This document shows positions 40,264-48,503 of a stretch of 64,000 nt of DNA, piece after piece. Position numbers and translations under genes: made by a program. Below the pieces are notes generated by a model that did not search any database, was not told the DNA's origin, and saw nothing but the letters and a program-made list of their open reading frames with translations. Every line of letters starts with the position of its first letter. Within the stretch, counting starts at the first letter, position 1. This DNA comes from Streptomyces sp. JJ66. GTDB lineage: Bacteria > Actinomycetota > Actinomycetes > Streptomycetales > Streptomycetaceae. Location of the stretch: the NCBI RefSeq assembly GCF_019303495.1, contig NZ_JAEVFI010000013.1:65705-129704 (forward strand). The letters run 5' to 3'.

Positions 40264-40788
40264 ATGTCCATTAGTCACGCCCTACTCGGGCTTCTGGAGT
40301 CGGGGCCCAGTCACGGGTACGACCTCAAGCGGGCCTTCGACGCCCGCTTCGGGCACGACCGGCAGCTGGCCTACGGGCAGGTGTACGCGACGATGTCGCG
40401 CCTGCTGAAGAACGGCCTGGTCGAGGTCGATGCGGTCGAGGCCGGAGAGGGTCCCGAGCGCAAGCGGTACGCGATCACCGAGGCCGGGGTGACCGACGTC
40501 GCCACCTGGCTCGGGCGGCCCGAGAAGCCGGAACCGTACCTGCAGTCCACCCTGTACACGAAGGTCGTGCTCGCCCTGCTGACCGAGCGGGACGCGGCCG
40601 GGCTGCTGGACACCCAGCGCGCCGAGCACCTGCGCCTGATGCGCGAGCTGACCCAGCGCAAGCGCGGCGGTGACCTGGCCCACCAGCTCATCTGCGACCA
40701 CGCCCTGTTCCACCTGGAAGCCGACCTGCGCTGGCTGGAGCTGACCGCAGCGCGTCTCGACCGACTCCGTCAGGAGGTCACCCCGTGA
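40264..40788 (+). CDS. PadR-family transcriptional regulator
   Basis: 174 residues. The winged helix (ISHALLGLLESGPSHGYDLKRAFDARFGHDRQLAYGQVYATMSRLLKNGLVEVDAVEAGEGPERKRYAITEAG) is the PadR signature, followed by the C-terminal dimerisation helices (Vir_act_alpha_C). PadR-type repressors usually release from adjacent export genes when an inhibitor binds. It overlaps the start of the ABC ATPase gene, forming an operon of padR-ATPase-permease with its own operator. Confidence 0.94.
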   Translation: MSISHALLGLLESGPSHGYDLKRAFDARFGHDRQLAYGQVYATMSRLLKNGLVEVDAVEAGEGPERKRYAITEAGVTDVATWLGRPEKPEPYLQSTLYTKVVLALLTERDAAGLLDTQRAEHLRLMRELTQRKRGGDLAHQLICDHALFHLEADLRWLELTAARLDRLRQEVTP

Positions 40789-41489
40789 ATGCCCACGACT
40801 CCGGCGGCGCGCTGCTCACCGCCACCGGGCTGCACAAGACCTACGGTTCCACCCCGGCGCTGTCCGGGGCCGACTTCGCGATCCGCCCCGGTGAGCTCGT
40901 GGCCGTCATGGGCCCCTCCGGCTCCGGCAAGTCCACGCTCCTGCACTGCCTCGCCGGCATCGTCGCGCCCGACGCGGGCACGGTGTTCTACCGCGGCCAC
41001 GAGCTGTCGGCCATGTCCGACGCCGAGCGCAGCGCGCTGCGGCGGGGCGAGTTCGGTTTCGTCTTCCAGTTCGGCCAGCTCGTGCCGGAGCTGACGTGCA
41101 CGGAAAACGTCGCGCTGCCGCTGCGGCTGGCGGGTGTGGGCCGCAAGGCCGCCGAGGTGCGGGCACGTGAGTGGCTGGAGCGGCTGGAGGTGGACGACGT
41201 CCGGCACCACCGGCCCGGGCAGGTCTCCGGCGGCCAGGGGCAGCGGGTGGCCATCGCCCGCGCACTGGTCGGCACGCCGCGCGTCGTCTTCGCCGACGAG
41301 CCGACGGGCGCGCTGGACTCGCTCAACGGCGAGCGCGTGATGGAGCTGCTGACCCAGGCCGCGCGCGAGACGCGGGCGGCGGTGGTCCTCGTCACCCACG
41401 AGTCGCGGGTGGCGGCCTACTCCGACCGCGAGGTCATCGTGCGGGACGGCCAGGCGCGGGATGTGGCGGGCCTGGCGGGTGCCGCGTGA
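40785..41489 (+). CDS. ABC transporter ATP-binding protein (LolD/MacB type)
   Basis: 234 residues from GTG 40785, overlapping the padR stop. Walker A is GPSGSGKSTLLH, the Q loop FVFQFGQL, the signature VSGGQGQRVAIARAL, Walker B VVFADEPTGALDS and the His switch VLVTHESRVA. This is the ATPase class that pairs with FtsX-like permeases (next gene) in MacB-like or BceAB-like systems, used for antimicrobial-peptide or macrolide export, or for lipoprotein or stress-related transport. Confidence 0.95.
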   Translation: MNAHDSGGALLTATGLHKTYGSTPALSGADFAIRPGELVAVMGPSGSGKSTLLHCLAGIVAPDAGTVFYRGHELSAMSDAERSALRRGEFGFVFQFGQLVPELTCTENVALPLRLAGVGRKAAEVRAREWLERLEVDDVRHHRPGQVSGGQGQRVAIARALVGTPRVVFADEPTGALDSLNGERVMELLTQAARETRAAVVLVTHESRVAAYSDREVIVRDGQARDVAGLAGAA

Positions 41490-43819
41490 TCGCACAGCGG
41501 GTGCGCGAACTGGGCATGGGCGTCCGGTTCGCGGCGGCGGGCGGCCGGTCCGGCTGGGTACGCACCCTGCTGACCGCCGTCGGCATCGGCTTCGGCGTCG
41601 CGGTGCTGCTGCTGGCGGGGTCCATCCCCACGGCTCTCCAGGCGGCGGATGCCAGGACAAACGCCCGGACCCACCAGGTCAACTTCACCTCTGACGGTGA
41701 AGATGCGACGCCGCGAGGGCCGCACACGATTCTGGTGACCCGGTTGGACACCCAGTACCGGGACAAGGGCGTCCTGGGGTGGGCGCTCCAGCCTGAGGGG
41801 GACCCGGCCGAAGCCGTCCGGCCGCCGGGGGTGGCCGAACTGCCGGGGCCGGGTGAGATGGTCGTCTCGCCAGCGCTGCGGGAACTGCTGAAGAGCTCCG
41901 AAGGAAAGCTGCTGAAGGAGCGCTTCGAGGGAACGCGGATCGCGGGGACGGTCAGCCCCGAAGGGCTCAAGGGCCCCGGAGAGCTCGTCTTCTACCAGGG
42001 CTCGGACCAGCTGCGCCACAACGACACCACCGTGGTGCGGGTGCCTGGTTTCGGAGTCCAGGGTGCGAAGACACCCCTGGAACCGGCCCTGGTCGTCCTG
42101 CTGATCGTGATGCTGGCCGTGCTGCTCATGCCGGTCGTCGTCTTCATCGCGACGGCCGTGCGCTTCGGCGGCGAGCGGCGGGACAGACGGCTGGCCGCGC
42201 TGCGGCTCGTGGGCGCTGACGCGGCGATGACGCGGCGTATCGCGTCCGGTGAGGTGTTGTTCGGCGCCGTGCTCGGCCTGCTGCTCGGGCTCGGCCTGTT
42301 TCTGACCGCCCGCCTGTTCGCTGACGATGTGGAGATATCGCAGATCAGTCTCTATCCCCACGACATCGTGCCGGTCTGGTGGCTGGGCGCACTCGTCATG
42401 CTCCTGGTACCGGTGACGGCGGTGCTGGTGACACTGGCGGCCCTGCGCGGGGTGTCGATCGGGCCGCTGGGTGTCTTCCGGGAGGGCACGACGCGTCGGC
42501 GCCGGGTGTGGTGGCGGCTGGCGCTGCTCGCCGTGGGCGTGGCCATGCTGCTGTACTTCGGGCCGAACGTCGGTGGCGGAGACGTCAACGAGTGGGCTAT
42601 CGCGACCGGCGTGCTGCTGATGCTCGGCGGCATCACGGCGCTGCTGCCGTGGGCTGTGGAACGGGCGGTTACCTGGCTGCACGGCGGGCCGCTGTCCTGG
42701 CAGCTGGCCATCCGCCGACTCCAGCTGCACAGCGGTATGGCCGCTCGTGCGGTGAGCGGAGTCACGGTGGCCGTCGCCGGAGCGGTGGCGCTGCACATGC
42801 TGTTCTCGGCCGTGGAGACGCAGGAGCTGAACGTGACCGGCGAGGACACCAGCCGGGCGCAGGCTGTCATCTACGCGGAGGTGGACAGCGCGCGCCAGGC
42901 GCGGGAGGAACGCGACCGGTACGCCCGAGCCGAGGGAGTCACCGCCCTGACCGGCTACGTGCGCGGATCGGCCGTGCTCGAAGGCGGGGAGAACACGAAC
43001 GGTATGCCGGAGTACGTCGCCGTGCAGGTGGCGGATTGCGCCGAGCTCCGGCAGCTGGCGCGGACGGGTTCGTGTGCCGATGGCGACGTCTTCCTGGCCG
43101 AGGACTCCGAGAACATCCCGGAGGACATCGCCGTGCCGGAGCCCGCCAATCGCGTCAACCTGGGCACGGACGCCGAGCCCCGGTGGTGGACCATTCCGGA
43201 AACCGCCCGCCAGGTGGAGGGCCTGCGGGACCCGCAGGGACTGTATGTCTCGGGGGTCCTGGCCACGCCGGGAGCCCTGGAGGTGTCCCGGATGGAGGAC
43301 GCGGTGTGGGTGGGCTTCGCCCAGACGGAGCCGGGCAACGCGGACGCGATCGAGCACCTGCGCAACCTGGCCGGGCTGGGTCCTTGGGGAGGAGTGCAGA
43401 CACTCAGTAACACCCAGTTCACCTCCCAGTTCGTCACCGTACGCAAGGGGCTGTTCGCGGGGGCGGCGGTGATCATGCTGGTGATCGCGGCCAGCATGAT
43501 CGTCTCCACCTTGGAGCAACTGCGCGAGCGCAAGCGGCAGTTGTCCGTACTGGTGGCTTTCGGCACCCGGCGCGGAACGCTGGGCTCCTCGGTGCTGTGG
43601 CAAACGGCGGTGCCGGTGGGGATCGGGCTGGCGCTGGCCTCGGCGGGCGGTACCGGGCTCGGCCTGCTGCTGGTGAACATGATCGACGCCGAGGTCACCG
43701 ACTGGCTCGCGTTTGTGCCGCTGGCCGGAGCCGGGCTCGGCATGATCGCCCTGGTCACGCTGGCCAGCCTGCCGATGCTGTGGCACCTGATGCGTCCCGA
43801 CGGATTGCGCACGGAGTAG
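41486..43819 (+). CDS. FtsX-like ABC transporter permease
   Basis: 777 residues; GTG 41486 overlaps the ATPase stop. The protein has an N-terminal membrane segment (WVRTLLTAVGIGFGVAVLLLAG), an extracytoplasmic loop, a first FtsX domain (three segments within residues ~200-320), another membrane segment near 345-395, a second loop with ENTNGMPEYVAVQ and four cysteines, and a second FtsX domain near the end (ASMIVSTLEQLRERKRQLSVLVAFGTRRGTLG). This double-FtsX layout is common in actinobacterial exporters controlled by a nearby regulator. Substrate unknown. Confidence 0.92.
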   Translation: MIAQRVRELGMGVRFAAAGGRSGWVRTLLTAVGIGFGVAVLLLAGSIPTALQAADARTNARTHQVNFTSDGEDATPRGPHTILVTRLDTQYRDKGVLGWALQPEGDPAEAVRPPGVAELPGPGEMVVSPALRELLKSSEGKLLKERFEGTRIAGTVSPEGLKGPGELVFYQGSDQLRHNDTTVVRVPGFGVQGAKTPLEPALVVLLIVMLAVLLMPVVVFIATAVRFGGERRDRRLAALRLVGADAAMTRRIASGEVLFGAVLGLLLGLGLFLTARLFADDVEISQISLYPHDIVPVWWLGALVMLLVPVTAVLVTLAALRGVSIGPLGVFREGTTRRRRVWWRLALLAVGVAMLLYFGPNVGGGDVNEWAIATGVLLMLGGITALLPWAVERAVTWLHGGPLSWQLAIRRLQLHSGMAARAVSGVTVAVAGAVALHMLFSAVETQELNVTGEDTSRAQAVIYAEVDSARQAREERDRYARAEGVTALTGYVRGSAVLEGGENTNGMPEYVAVQVADCAELRQLARTGSCADGDVFLAEDSENIPEDIAVPEPANRVNLGTDAEPRWWTIPETARQVEGLRDPQGLYVSGVLATPGALEVSRMEDAVWVGFAQTEPGNADAIEHLRNLAGLGPWGGVQTLSNTQFTSQFVTVRKGLFAGAAVIMLVIAASMIVSTLEQLRERKRQLSVLVAFGTRRGTLGSSVLWQTAVPVGIGLALASAGGTGLGLLLVNMIDAEVTDWLAFVPLAGAGLGMIALVTLASLPMLWHLMRPDGLRTE

Positions 43820-43914
43820 CCGTGAGAGATGGAACGGGGTGGTGACCGGGGGGTGACAGTCCGCTCGGCCCGCGTTAAAGTGATAGCAGTTTGCAATCAC
43901 CTGAACGGGGAGTC

Positions 43915-44889
43915 ATGACGGACGTCACCACACCAGAGACCACGCCGGAGACCACACCACTCGACCCGCAGATCGACGCACCGGAGATGCCGCAGCCGCC
44001 CGTGCGCGAGCACCAGGCCCGCAGCATCCCCGGTGCGCTCGGCCTGCTCTGCGCCGTTCTCGGCCCGCTGGCCGGGATCGGGCTGGCGCTGGGCGGCGCG
44101 GCGGTCGGCACCCATTCCCCCGACCAGACGGCGCTGATCGCGGTCATGGTCGTCGTGGGCGTGCTGCTGCTCCTCGCCTCGCTGTTCGCCTGGAACGGCG
44201 TGAAGATGGTCGCGCCAGGGGAAGCGCGGGTGATCCAGCTGTTCGGCCGCTACGTCGGCACCGTGCGCCAGGACGGCCTGCGCTGGGTGAACCCGCTGAC
44301 CTCCGCCACCAAGATCTCCACGCGCGTGCGCAACCACGAGACGGCGGTGCTGAAGGTCAACGACGCAGGCGGCAGCCCGATCGAGATCGCGGCCGTCATC
44401 GTCTGGCAGGTGGAGGACACCGCGCAGGCCACCTTCGCCGTGGACGACTACGAGGAGTTCGTCACCACCCAGGCCGAGACGGCGCTGCGGCACATCGCCA
44501 CCAACTACCCCTACGAGGCGGACGGCACGCTCTCCCTGCGCGACAACGCCGAGTCGATCACCGATCAGCTCACCGCCGAGGTCACCGCCCGCGTCTCGGC
44601 GGCCGGGGTGCAGGTGATCGAGTCGCGCTTCACCCACCTCGCCTACGCGCCCGAGATCGCCGCCGCGATGCTCCAGCGGCAGCAGGCGGGCGCCATCATC
44701 GCGGCGCGCCAGCAGATCGTGGACGGGGCGTGCGGCATGGTCGAGTCCGCCGTCAGCCGCATCACCGAACGGGACTTCGTGCACCTGGATGAGGAGCGCA
44801 AGGCCGCGATGGTCTCCAACCTCCTCGTGGTGCTGTGCGGGGACCGCGGCCCGCAGCCGATCGTCAACTCGGGTTCGCTCTACCAGTGA
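43915..44889 (+). CDS. SPFH/Band 7 (stomatin-like) membrane protein
   Basis: 324 residues. ATG 43915 follows GGGGAG. Two hydrophobic segments (residues ~35-65 and ~80-100) precede the Band 7 domain ([108 protein letters not shown]). Such proteins form lipid-microdomain scaffolds. The N-terminal 25 residues carry [11 protein letters not shown] repeats. The next gene starts on its stop codon, so both are co-translated. Confidence 0.93.
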   Translation: MTDVTTPETTPETTPLDPQIDAPEMPQPPVREHQARSIPGALGLLCAVLGPLAGIGLALGGAAVGTHSPDQTALIAVMVVVGVLLLLASLFAWNGVKMVAPGEARVIQLFGRYVGTVRQDGLRWVNPLTSATKISTRVRNHETAVLKVNDAGGSPIEIAAVIVWQVEDTAQATFAVDDYEEFVTTQAETALRHIATNYPYEADGTLSLRDNAESITDQLTAEVTARVSAAGVQVIESRFTHLAYAPEIAAAMLQRQQAGAIIAARQQIVDGACGMVESAVSRITERDFVHLDEERKAAMVSNLLVVLCGDRGPQPIVNSGSLYQ

Positions 44890-45251
44890 CGGAGCGGCGG
44901 CCGTCCCGTAAGCAGGTGCTACTGCGGCTCGACCCGGCCGTCCACGACGCGCTCGCGCGCTGGGCGGCCGACGAACTGCGCAGCACCAACGCGCAGATCG
45001 ACTATCTGCTGCGCCGCGCCCTGAAAGACGCGGGACGGCTGCCCGGCGACGCCCGCCCGCACCCGCGCCGCGGCCGTCCGCCCCGCACTACCGCTCCGCC
45101 CGGGCCGGAGGCGGAGGCCCCGCCGCCGGACGCGCCGGGGGTCGGCGCTGCGCAGGCTGGCCCTGCGCAGGCGGACACCCCGGAAGCCGGGCCGCCCCCT
45201 GAGGACCCGGCCACCGGGGGCGCCCAGGCGGAGCAGGGGGAAATCCCCTGA
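44886..45251 (+). CDS. Small protein with Arc-like segment and disordered tail (121 aa)
   Basis: GTG 44886 overlaps the stop of the SPFH gene. Residues ~8-48 (PSRKQVLLRLDPAVHDALARWAADELRSTNAQIDYLLRRALKDAGRLP) look like a ribbon-helix-helix DNA-binding unit as in Arc-like proteins. The remaining ~70 residues are Pro/Ala/Gly/Glu-rich and disordered. The tight coupling to an SPFH gene, rather than to its own operator, is unusual for a DNA-binding repressor. Confidence 0.75.
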   Translation: MTERRPSRKQVLLRLDPAVHDALARWAADELRSTNAQIDYLLRRALKDAGRLPGDARPHPRRGRPPRTTAPPGPEAEAPPPDAPGVGAAQAGPAQADTPEAGPPPEDPATGGAQAEQGEIP

Positions 45252-45323
45252 GCCGGAGCGGGTATACGGACGCGGAGGAGGGGGTCGCGTCCGTGTACCG
45301 CCCGTGGAAACTGGAGTGCCGCT

Positions 45324-45701
45324 GTGAGCACCGAGAGCTGGGTCGTCCTCACCGTCGCCGCCGCCCTGGTGGTGGTGACGGTCGTGTTCGCCGTCCGCCT
45401 GCTGGTGCAGGTGGTCAAGGCCCGCAGTCTGCTGCGCGAGGCCGGTGTCCCGGTATCCAACAAGCTGGCGTACTGGGGTGCGCTGGTCTACGTCATCTCG
45501 CCGGTGGACCTCATGCCCGACCCGGTGCTGCTGGACGACATCGGCGTGCTGCTGCTCGCGCTGCGCTCCCTGCACACGGCCGCCGAGGCCGCCGGGTTGC
45601 GGCCCGGGCGCTCGCGGCAGGCGCCCAACCGGCCCGCGCCACGCCCCGTGACGGCGCGCGAGAAGCCGGAGTGTGCGGCGGGCGAAGGCGGGCACACGTA
45701 G
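45324..45701 (+). CDS. YkvA/DUF1232 family membrane protein
   Basis: 125 residues from GTG 45324. One N-terminal membrane helix (residues ~7-30) precedes the DUF1232 motif KLAYWGALVYVISPVDLMPDPVLLDDIGVLLLALRSLH. Family members are small, conserved and of unknown function. A Pro/Arg-rich tail follows. It is on the same strand as the SPFH/RHH genes but 72 bases away. Confidence 0.9.
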   Translation: MSTESWVVLTVAAALVVVTVVFAVRLLVQVVKARSLLREAGVPVSNKLAYWGALVYVISPVDLMPDPVLLDDIGVLLLALRSLHTAAEAAGLRPGRSRQAPNRPAPRPVTAREKPECAAGEGGHT

Positions 45702-45780
45702 GTCAGGCCGCAGAGGGGCCCACAGGCCGGGACGGTGTGAACACCCCGGTCTGCCGACGAACCGGACGGAGGAATCCGCC

Positions 45781-46011
45781 ATGCCGGCACTGAAGCGACT
45801 GGCCAGGACGATCAGCCGTCAGATGCGCCACGGCTCTCCGATGGCGCGCCGCCGCCACTCCCCGACGCCGAGCCGCCTGGGGCGCGCACCGCACGGGGTC
45901 GGGGTGGGAGCGGTCGTGGGCGGCATCCTGCGGGCCGTGCGCGGAGCGTCCGCCCAGGGGCGGGGGCGCCCGCACCGGGGACGCTCGGTGTACCGCACCC
46001 GCCATTGGTGA
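45781..46011 (+). CDS. Small basic protein (76 aa)
   Basis: ATG 45781 follows GGAGGAAT, which favours translation. The product is very basic (more than 20 Arg, with several His), with one hydrophobic stretch (VGVGAVVGGILRAV). No family is recognised. It is convergent with oxyR and shares the terminator at 46062-46102. Confidence 0.55.
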   Translation: MPALKRLARTISRQMRHGSPMARRRHSPTPSRLGRAPHGVGVGAVVGGILRAVRGASAQGRGRPHRGRSVYRTRHW

Positions 46012-46061
46012 CCTGGCACGCGCGTCACCCTCCCGGGTGAAATCCGCGCCGCAGGACCCAC

Positions 46062-46102
46062 GCCGACGGCCGCCCCGAGCACTGCTCCGGGCGGCCGTCG
46101 GC
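46062..46102. terminator. Bidirectional terminator before oxyR
   Basis: GCCGACGGCCGCCC (46062-46075) pairs perfectly with GGGCGGCCGTCGGC (46089-46102). It lies in the convergent gap between the small basic protein and oxyR. Confidence 0.88.
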
Positions 46103-46119
46103 TGGGTACCAGCGGTGCT

Positions 46120-47076
46120 TCAGGCGGCTATCGGCCGTACCGGCAGCGCGCTCAGCGCCTCGCGCAGCGCGCTGGCGAGTTCGGTGAACTCCTGCTCGCG
46201 CGCGGTCCCGGCGCGCATCGCCAGCGCGATGCGGCGCGAGGGTGCCGGGTGGGCGAAGCACCCGGTGGCCAGGCGGTCGTTGCGTGCCGTCTCCAGCCGC
46301 AGCGCGGTGTGCGGCAGCAGGGTGACGCCCAGGCCGCCCGCGACGAGCTGGACGAGTGTGGACAGCCCGGCCGCTGTCGTCGTCACCTCGCCGGACGCGT
46401 CCCTCCGCCGGTCCGCGCGGCCCGCTTCCCGGCAGATCTCCAGCGCCTGGTCGCGCAGGCAGTGGCCCTCGTCCAGCAGGAGCAGCGGCAGGTCCCGCAG
46501 CCGTTCGCGCGGCACGTCCGTCCGTCCCGCCAACGCGTGGCCGCGTTCCATCACCAGGACGAAATCCTCGTCGAACAGCGGCAGTTCGGTGACGCCGGGC
46601 AGGCCGAGCGGGACGGCGAGCAGCAGCAGGTCGAGGCGGCCGGCGGTCAGACCGTCCAGCAGTGAGTCCGTCTGCTCCTCGTGCACCCGTAGCTCCAGCT
46701 TGGGGTAGCGCTCGTGGACCAGGCCCAGCACCGTCGGCAGCAGGTAGGGGGCGCAGGTGGGGATGACGCCCAGGCGCAGGGTGCCGGTGAACGGCGCGCG
46801 CGCCGCCTCGGCCTCCTCCAGCAGTTCCCCGACGGCGTCCAGCACCGCGCGGGCCCGGGCGGCCACGCGTTCGCCGGCGGGGGAGAGCAGCACGCGCCGC
46901 GTCGTGCGTTCCAGTAGCCGCACGTCGAGAGACTCCTCCAGCGCCGCCACCGCGCCCGACAGCGCGGGCTGGCTCATGCCGATCTCGGCGGCGGCTTCGC
47001 GGAAGTGCAGGTGCTGGGCGACGGCGGTGAAGGCCCGGAGCTGGGAGAGGCTGGGCGTACGGGAGGGTTTGCTCAT
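46120..47076 (-). CDS. oxyR: Peroxide-sensing LysR regulator OxyR
   Basis: 318 residues. The LysR helix-turn-helix (SLSQLRAFTAVAQHLHFREAAAEIGMSQPALSGAVAALEESLDVRLLER) is at the N-terminus. The redox pair of OxyR is visible in LLLLDEGHCLRDQALEICREAG (Cys-x8-Cys as in C199/C208 of E. coli), and a third Cys in VIPTCAPYLLP. It is divergent from ahpC, the usual arrangement; the protein oxidised by H2O2 activates the ahpCD operon. The start ATG 47076 has a weak ribosome site. Confidence 0.96.
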   Translation of the reverse strand: MSKPSRTPSLSQLRAFTAVAQHLHFREAAAEIGMSQPALSGAVAALEESLDVRLLERTTRRVLLSPAGERVAARARAVLDAVGELLEEAEAARAPFTGTLRLGVIPTCAPYLLPTVLGLVHERYPKLELRVHEEQTDSLLDGLTAGRLDLLLLAVPLGLPGVTELPLFDEDFVLVMERGHALAGRTDVPRERLRDLPLLLLDEGHCLRDQALEICREAGRADRRRDASGEVTTTAAGLSTLVQLVAGGLGVTLLPHTALRLETARNDRLATGCFAHPAPSRRIALAMRAGTAREQEFTELASALREALSALPVRPIAA

Positions 47077-47251
47077 GTGACGGTACTCGCGAGGGGTCGC
47101 GGGGCGCGGCCACTGATAGCCGCACCCGATCAACACGTGCGAGTCTAGCTATTTCTTTGATCAATACCGGCTGTGGCAGGGTGTGACATCCGTCCAACCC
47201 TCAAGGGGAGCCCGCTCCCACGGTGCTTCCCGTGCCCACAAGGAGAGCGTT
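47077..47251. promoter_or_regulatory. oxyR-ahpC divergent promoter region
   Basis: The AT-rich core at 47115-47165 has an outer inverted repeat GATCAA (47128-47133)/TTGATC (47157-47162) and a GATAGC/GCTAT pair. The spacing and sequence fit an OxyR tetramer site in general form only. CTATTTCTTTGATC would overlap the ahpC -35 region. Confidence 0.5.
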
Positions 47252-47806
47252 TTGCTCACTGTAGGTGACCAGTTCCCGTCCTTCGATCTGACCGCGTGCG
47301 TCTCGCTGGAGAAGGGCAAGGAGTTCCAGCAGATCGACCACAAGACGTACGAGGGTCAGTGGAAGTGCGTGTTCTTCTGGCCGAAGGACTTCACCTTCGT
47401 GTGCCCCACCGAGATCGCGGCCTTCGGCAAGCTGCACGAGGAGTTCGCCGACCGTGACTGCCAGATCCTCGGCGTCTCCGGCGACTCGGAGTTCGTCCAC
47501 CACGCCTGGCGCAAGGACCACGACGACCTGCGCGACCTGCCCTTCCCCATGCTCGCCGACTCCAAGCACGAGCTGATGCGGGACTGCGGCGTCGAGGGCG
47601 AGGACGGCTTCGCCCAGCGTGCCGTGTTCATCGTGGACCAGAACAACGAGATCCAGTTCACGATGGTGACGGCCGGTTCCGTGGGCCGTAACCCCAAGGA
47701 GGTCCTGCGGGTCCTCGACGCGCTGCAGACCGACGAGCTGTGCCCGTGCAACTGGAGCGCCGGCGACGAGACGCTGGACCCGGTGCAGCTGCTGGCGGGT
47801 GAGTGA
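47252..47806 (+). CDS. ahpC: Alkyl hydroperoxide reductase peroxiredoxin AhpC
   Basis: 184 residues. The start is TTG 47252, fixed by AAGGAG six bases upstream and by the family start MLTVGDxFPxFDL. The peroxidatic Cys is in [12 protein letters not shown] and the resolving Cys region in [13 protein letters not shown]. An extra CVFFWPKD cysteine is also present. It reduces organic peroxides and peroxynitrite in the cytoplasm with AhpD, whose gene overlaps. Activated by the divergent OxyR. Confidence 0.97.
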   Translation: MLTVGDQFPSFDLTACVSLEKGKEFQQIDHKTYEGQWKCVFFWPKDFTFVCPTEIAAFGKLHEEFADRDCQILGVSGDSEFVHHAWRKDHDDLRDLPFPMLADSKHELMRDCGVEGEDGFAQRAVFIVDQNNEIQFTMVTAGSVGRNPKEVLRVLDALQTDELCPCNWSAGDETLDPVQLLAGE

Positions 47807-48339
47807 CCGTGGCGCTCGCTGACCTGAAGTCGGCCCTGCCCGACTACGCCAAGGACCTCAAGCTCAACCTCGGCTCCGTCATCGGCAACTCCGACCTCCC
47901 GGCCCAGCAGCTGTGGGGCACGGTGCTCTCCTGCGCCATCGCCACCCGCTCCGCGCGCGTGCTGCGCGAGCTGGAGCCGCAGGCGCGGGAGAACCTGAGC
48001 GACGAGGCGTACACCGCCGCCAAGTCCGCCGCCGCGATCATGGCGATGAACAACGTGTTCTACCGCACCCGGCACCTGCTGTCCGACCCCGAGTACGGCA
48101 CCCTGCGCGCGGGTCTGCGGATGAACGTCATCGGCAACCCGGGCGTGGACAAGGTGGACTTCGAGCTGTGGTCGCTCGCCGTCTCCGCCGTCAACGGCTG
48201 CGGCATGTGCCTGGACTCGCACGAGCAGGTGCTGCGCAAGGCGGGCGTGGACCGCGAGACGATCCAGGAGGCGTTCAAGATCGCCTCCGTCCTGCAGGCC
48301 GTCGCGACGACGCTGGACGCCGAGGCGGCTCTCGCCTGA
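47803..48339 (+). CDS. ahpD: Alkylhydroperoxidase AhpD
   Basis: 178 residues; GTG 47803 overlaps the ahpC stop (GTGA), and GTG 47809 is also possible. The CxxC active site is in [19 protein letters not shown]. AhpD reduces AhpC with electrons from lipoamide, a typical actinobacterial pairing. A strong terminator at 48425-48457 ends the operon. Confidence 0.97.
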   Translation: MTVALADLKSALPDYAKDLKLNLGSVIGNSDLPAQQLWGTVLSCAIATRSARVLRELEPQARENLSDEAYTAAKSAAAIMAMNNVFYRTRHLLSDPEYGTLRAGLRMNVIGNPGVDKVDFELWSLAVSAVNGCGMCLDSHEQVLRKAGVDRETIQEAFKIASVLQAVATTLDAEAALA

Positions 48340-48424
48340 GAACTGCCGCACGCGGGGGTTTGGCGGTGCTCGGTTCCGCCGGACCCCCGGTGTTCGGGTC
48401 GTGTCCCGCCGTGGCGCGGGACAA

Positions 48425-48457
48425 GAGGGGCCTGGGGCTGACGCTCCCAGGCCCCTC
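48425..48457. terminator. Terminator ahpD / PP2C gene
   Basis: GAGGGGCCTGGG (48425-48436) pairs perfectly with CCCAGGCCCCTC (48446-48457) around a 9-base loop. It serves both convergent transcripts. Confidence 0.9.
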
Positions 48458-48503
48458 GCCTGTGCGCCTCCGTGTACCTCGCGCCCGCACGGACCGTGGG
48501 AGT

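Noticed and set aside
39937..40278. 113-codon minus-strand frame between hydrolase and padR
   Set aside because: It would cover the padR operator and start inside padR; the composition is Arg/Ala-rich without domain similarity.
41417..43900. 827-codon open frame antisense to the ABC permease
   Set aside because: Its translation is His/Gln/Arg-rich low complexity, typical of the antisense of a membrane protein gene.
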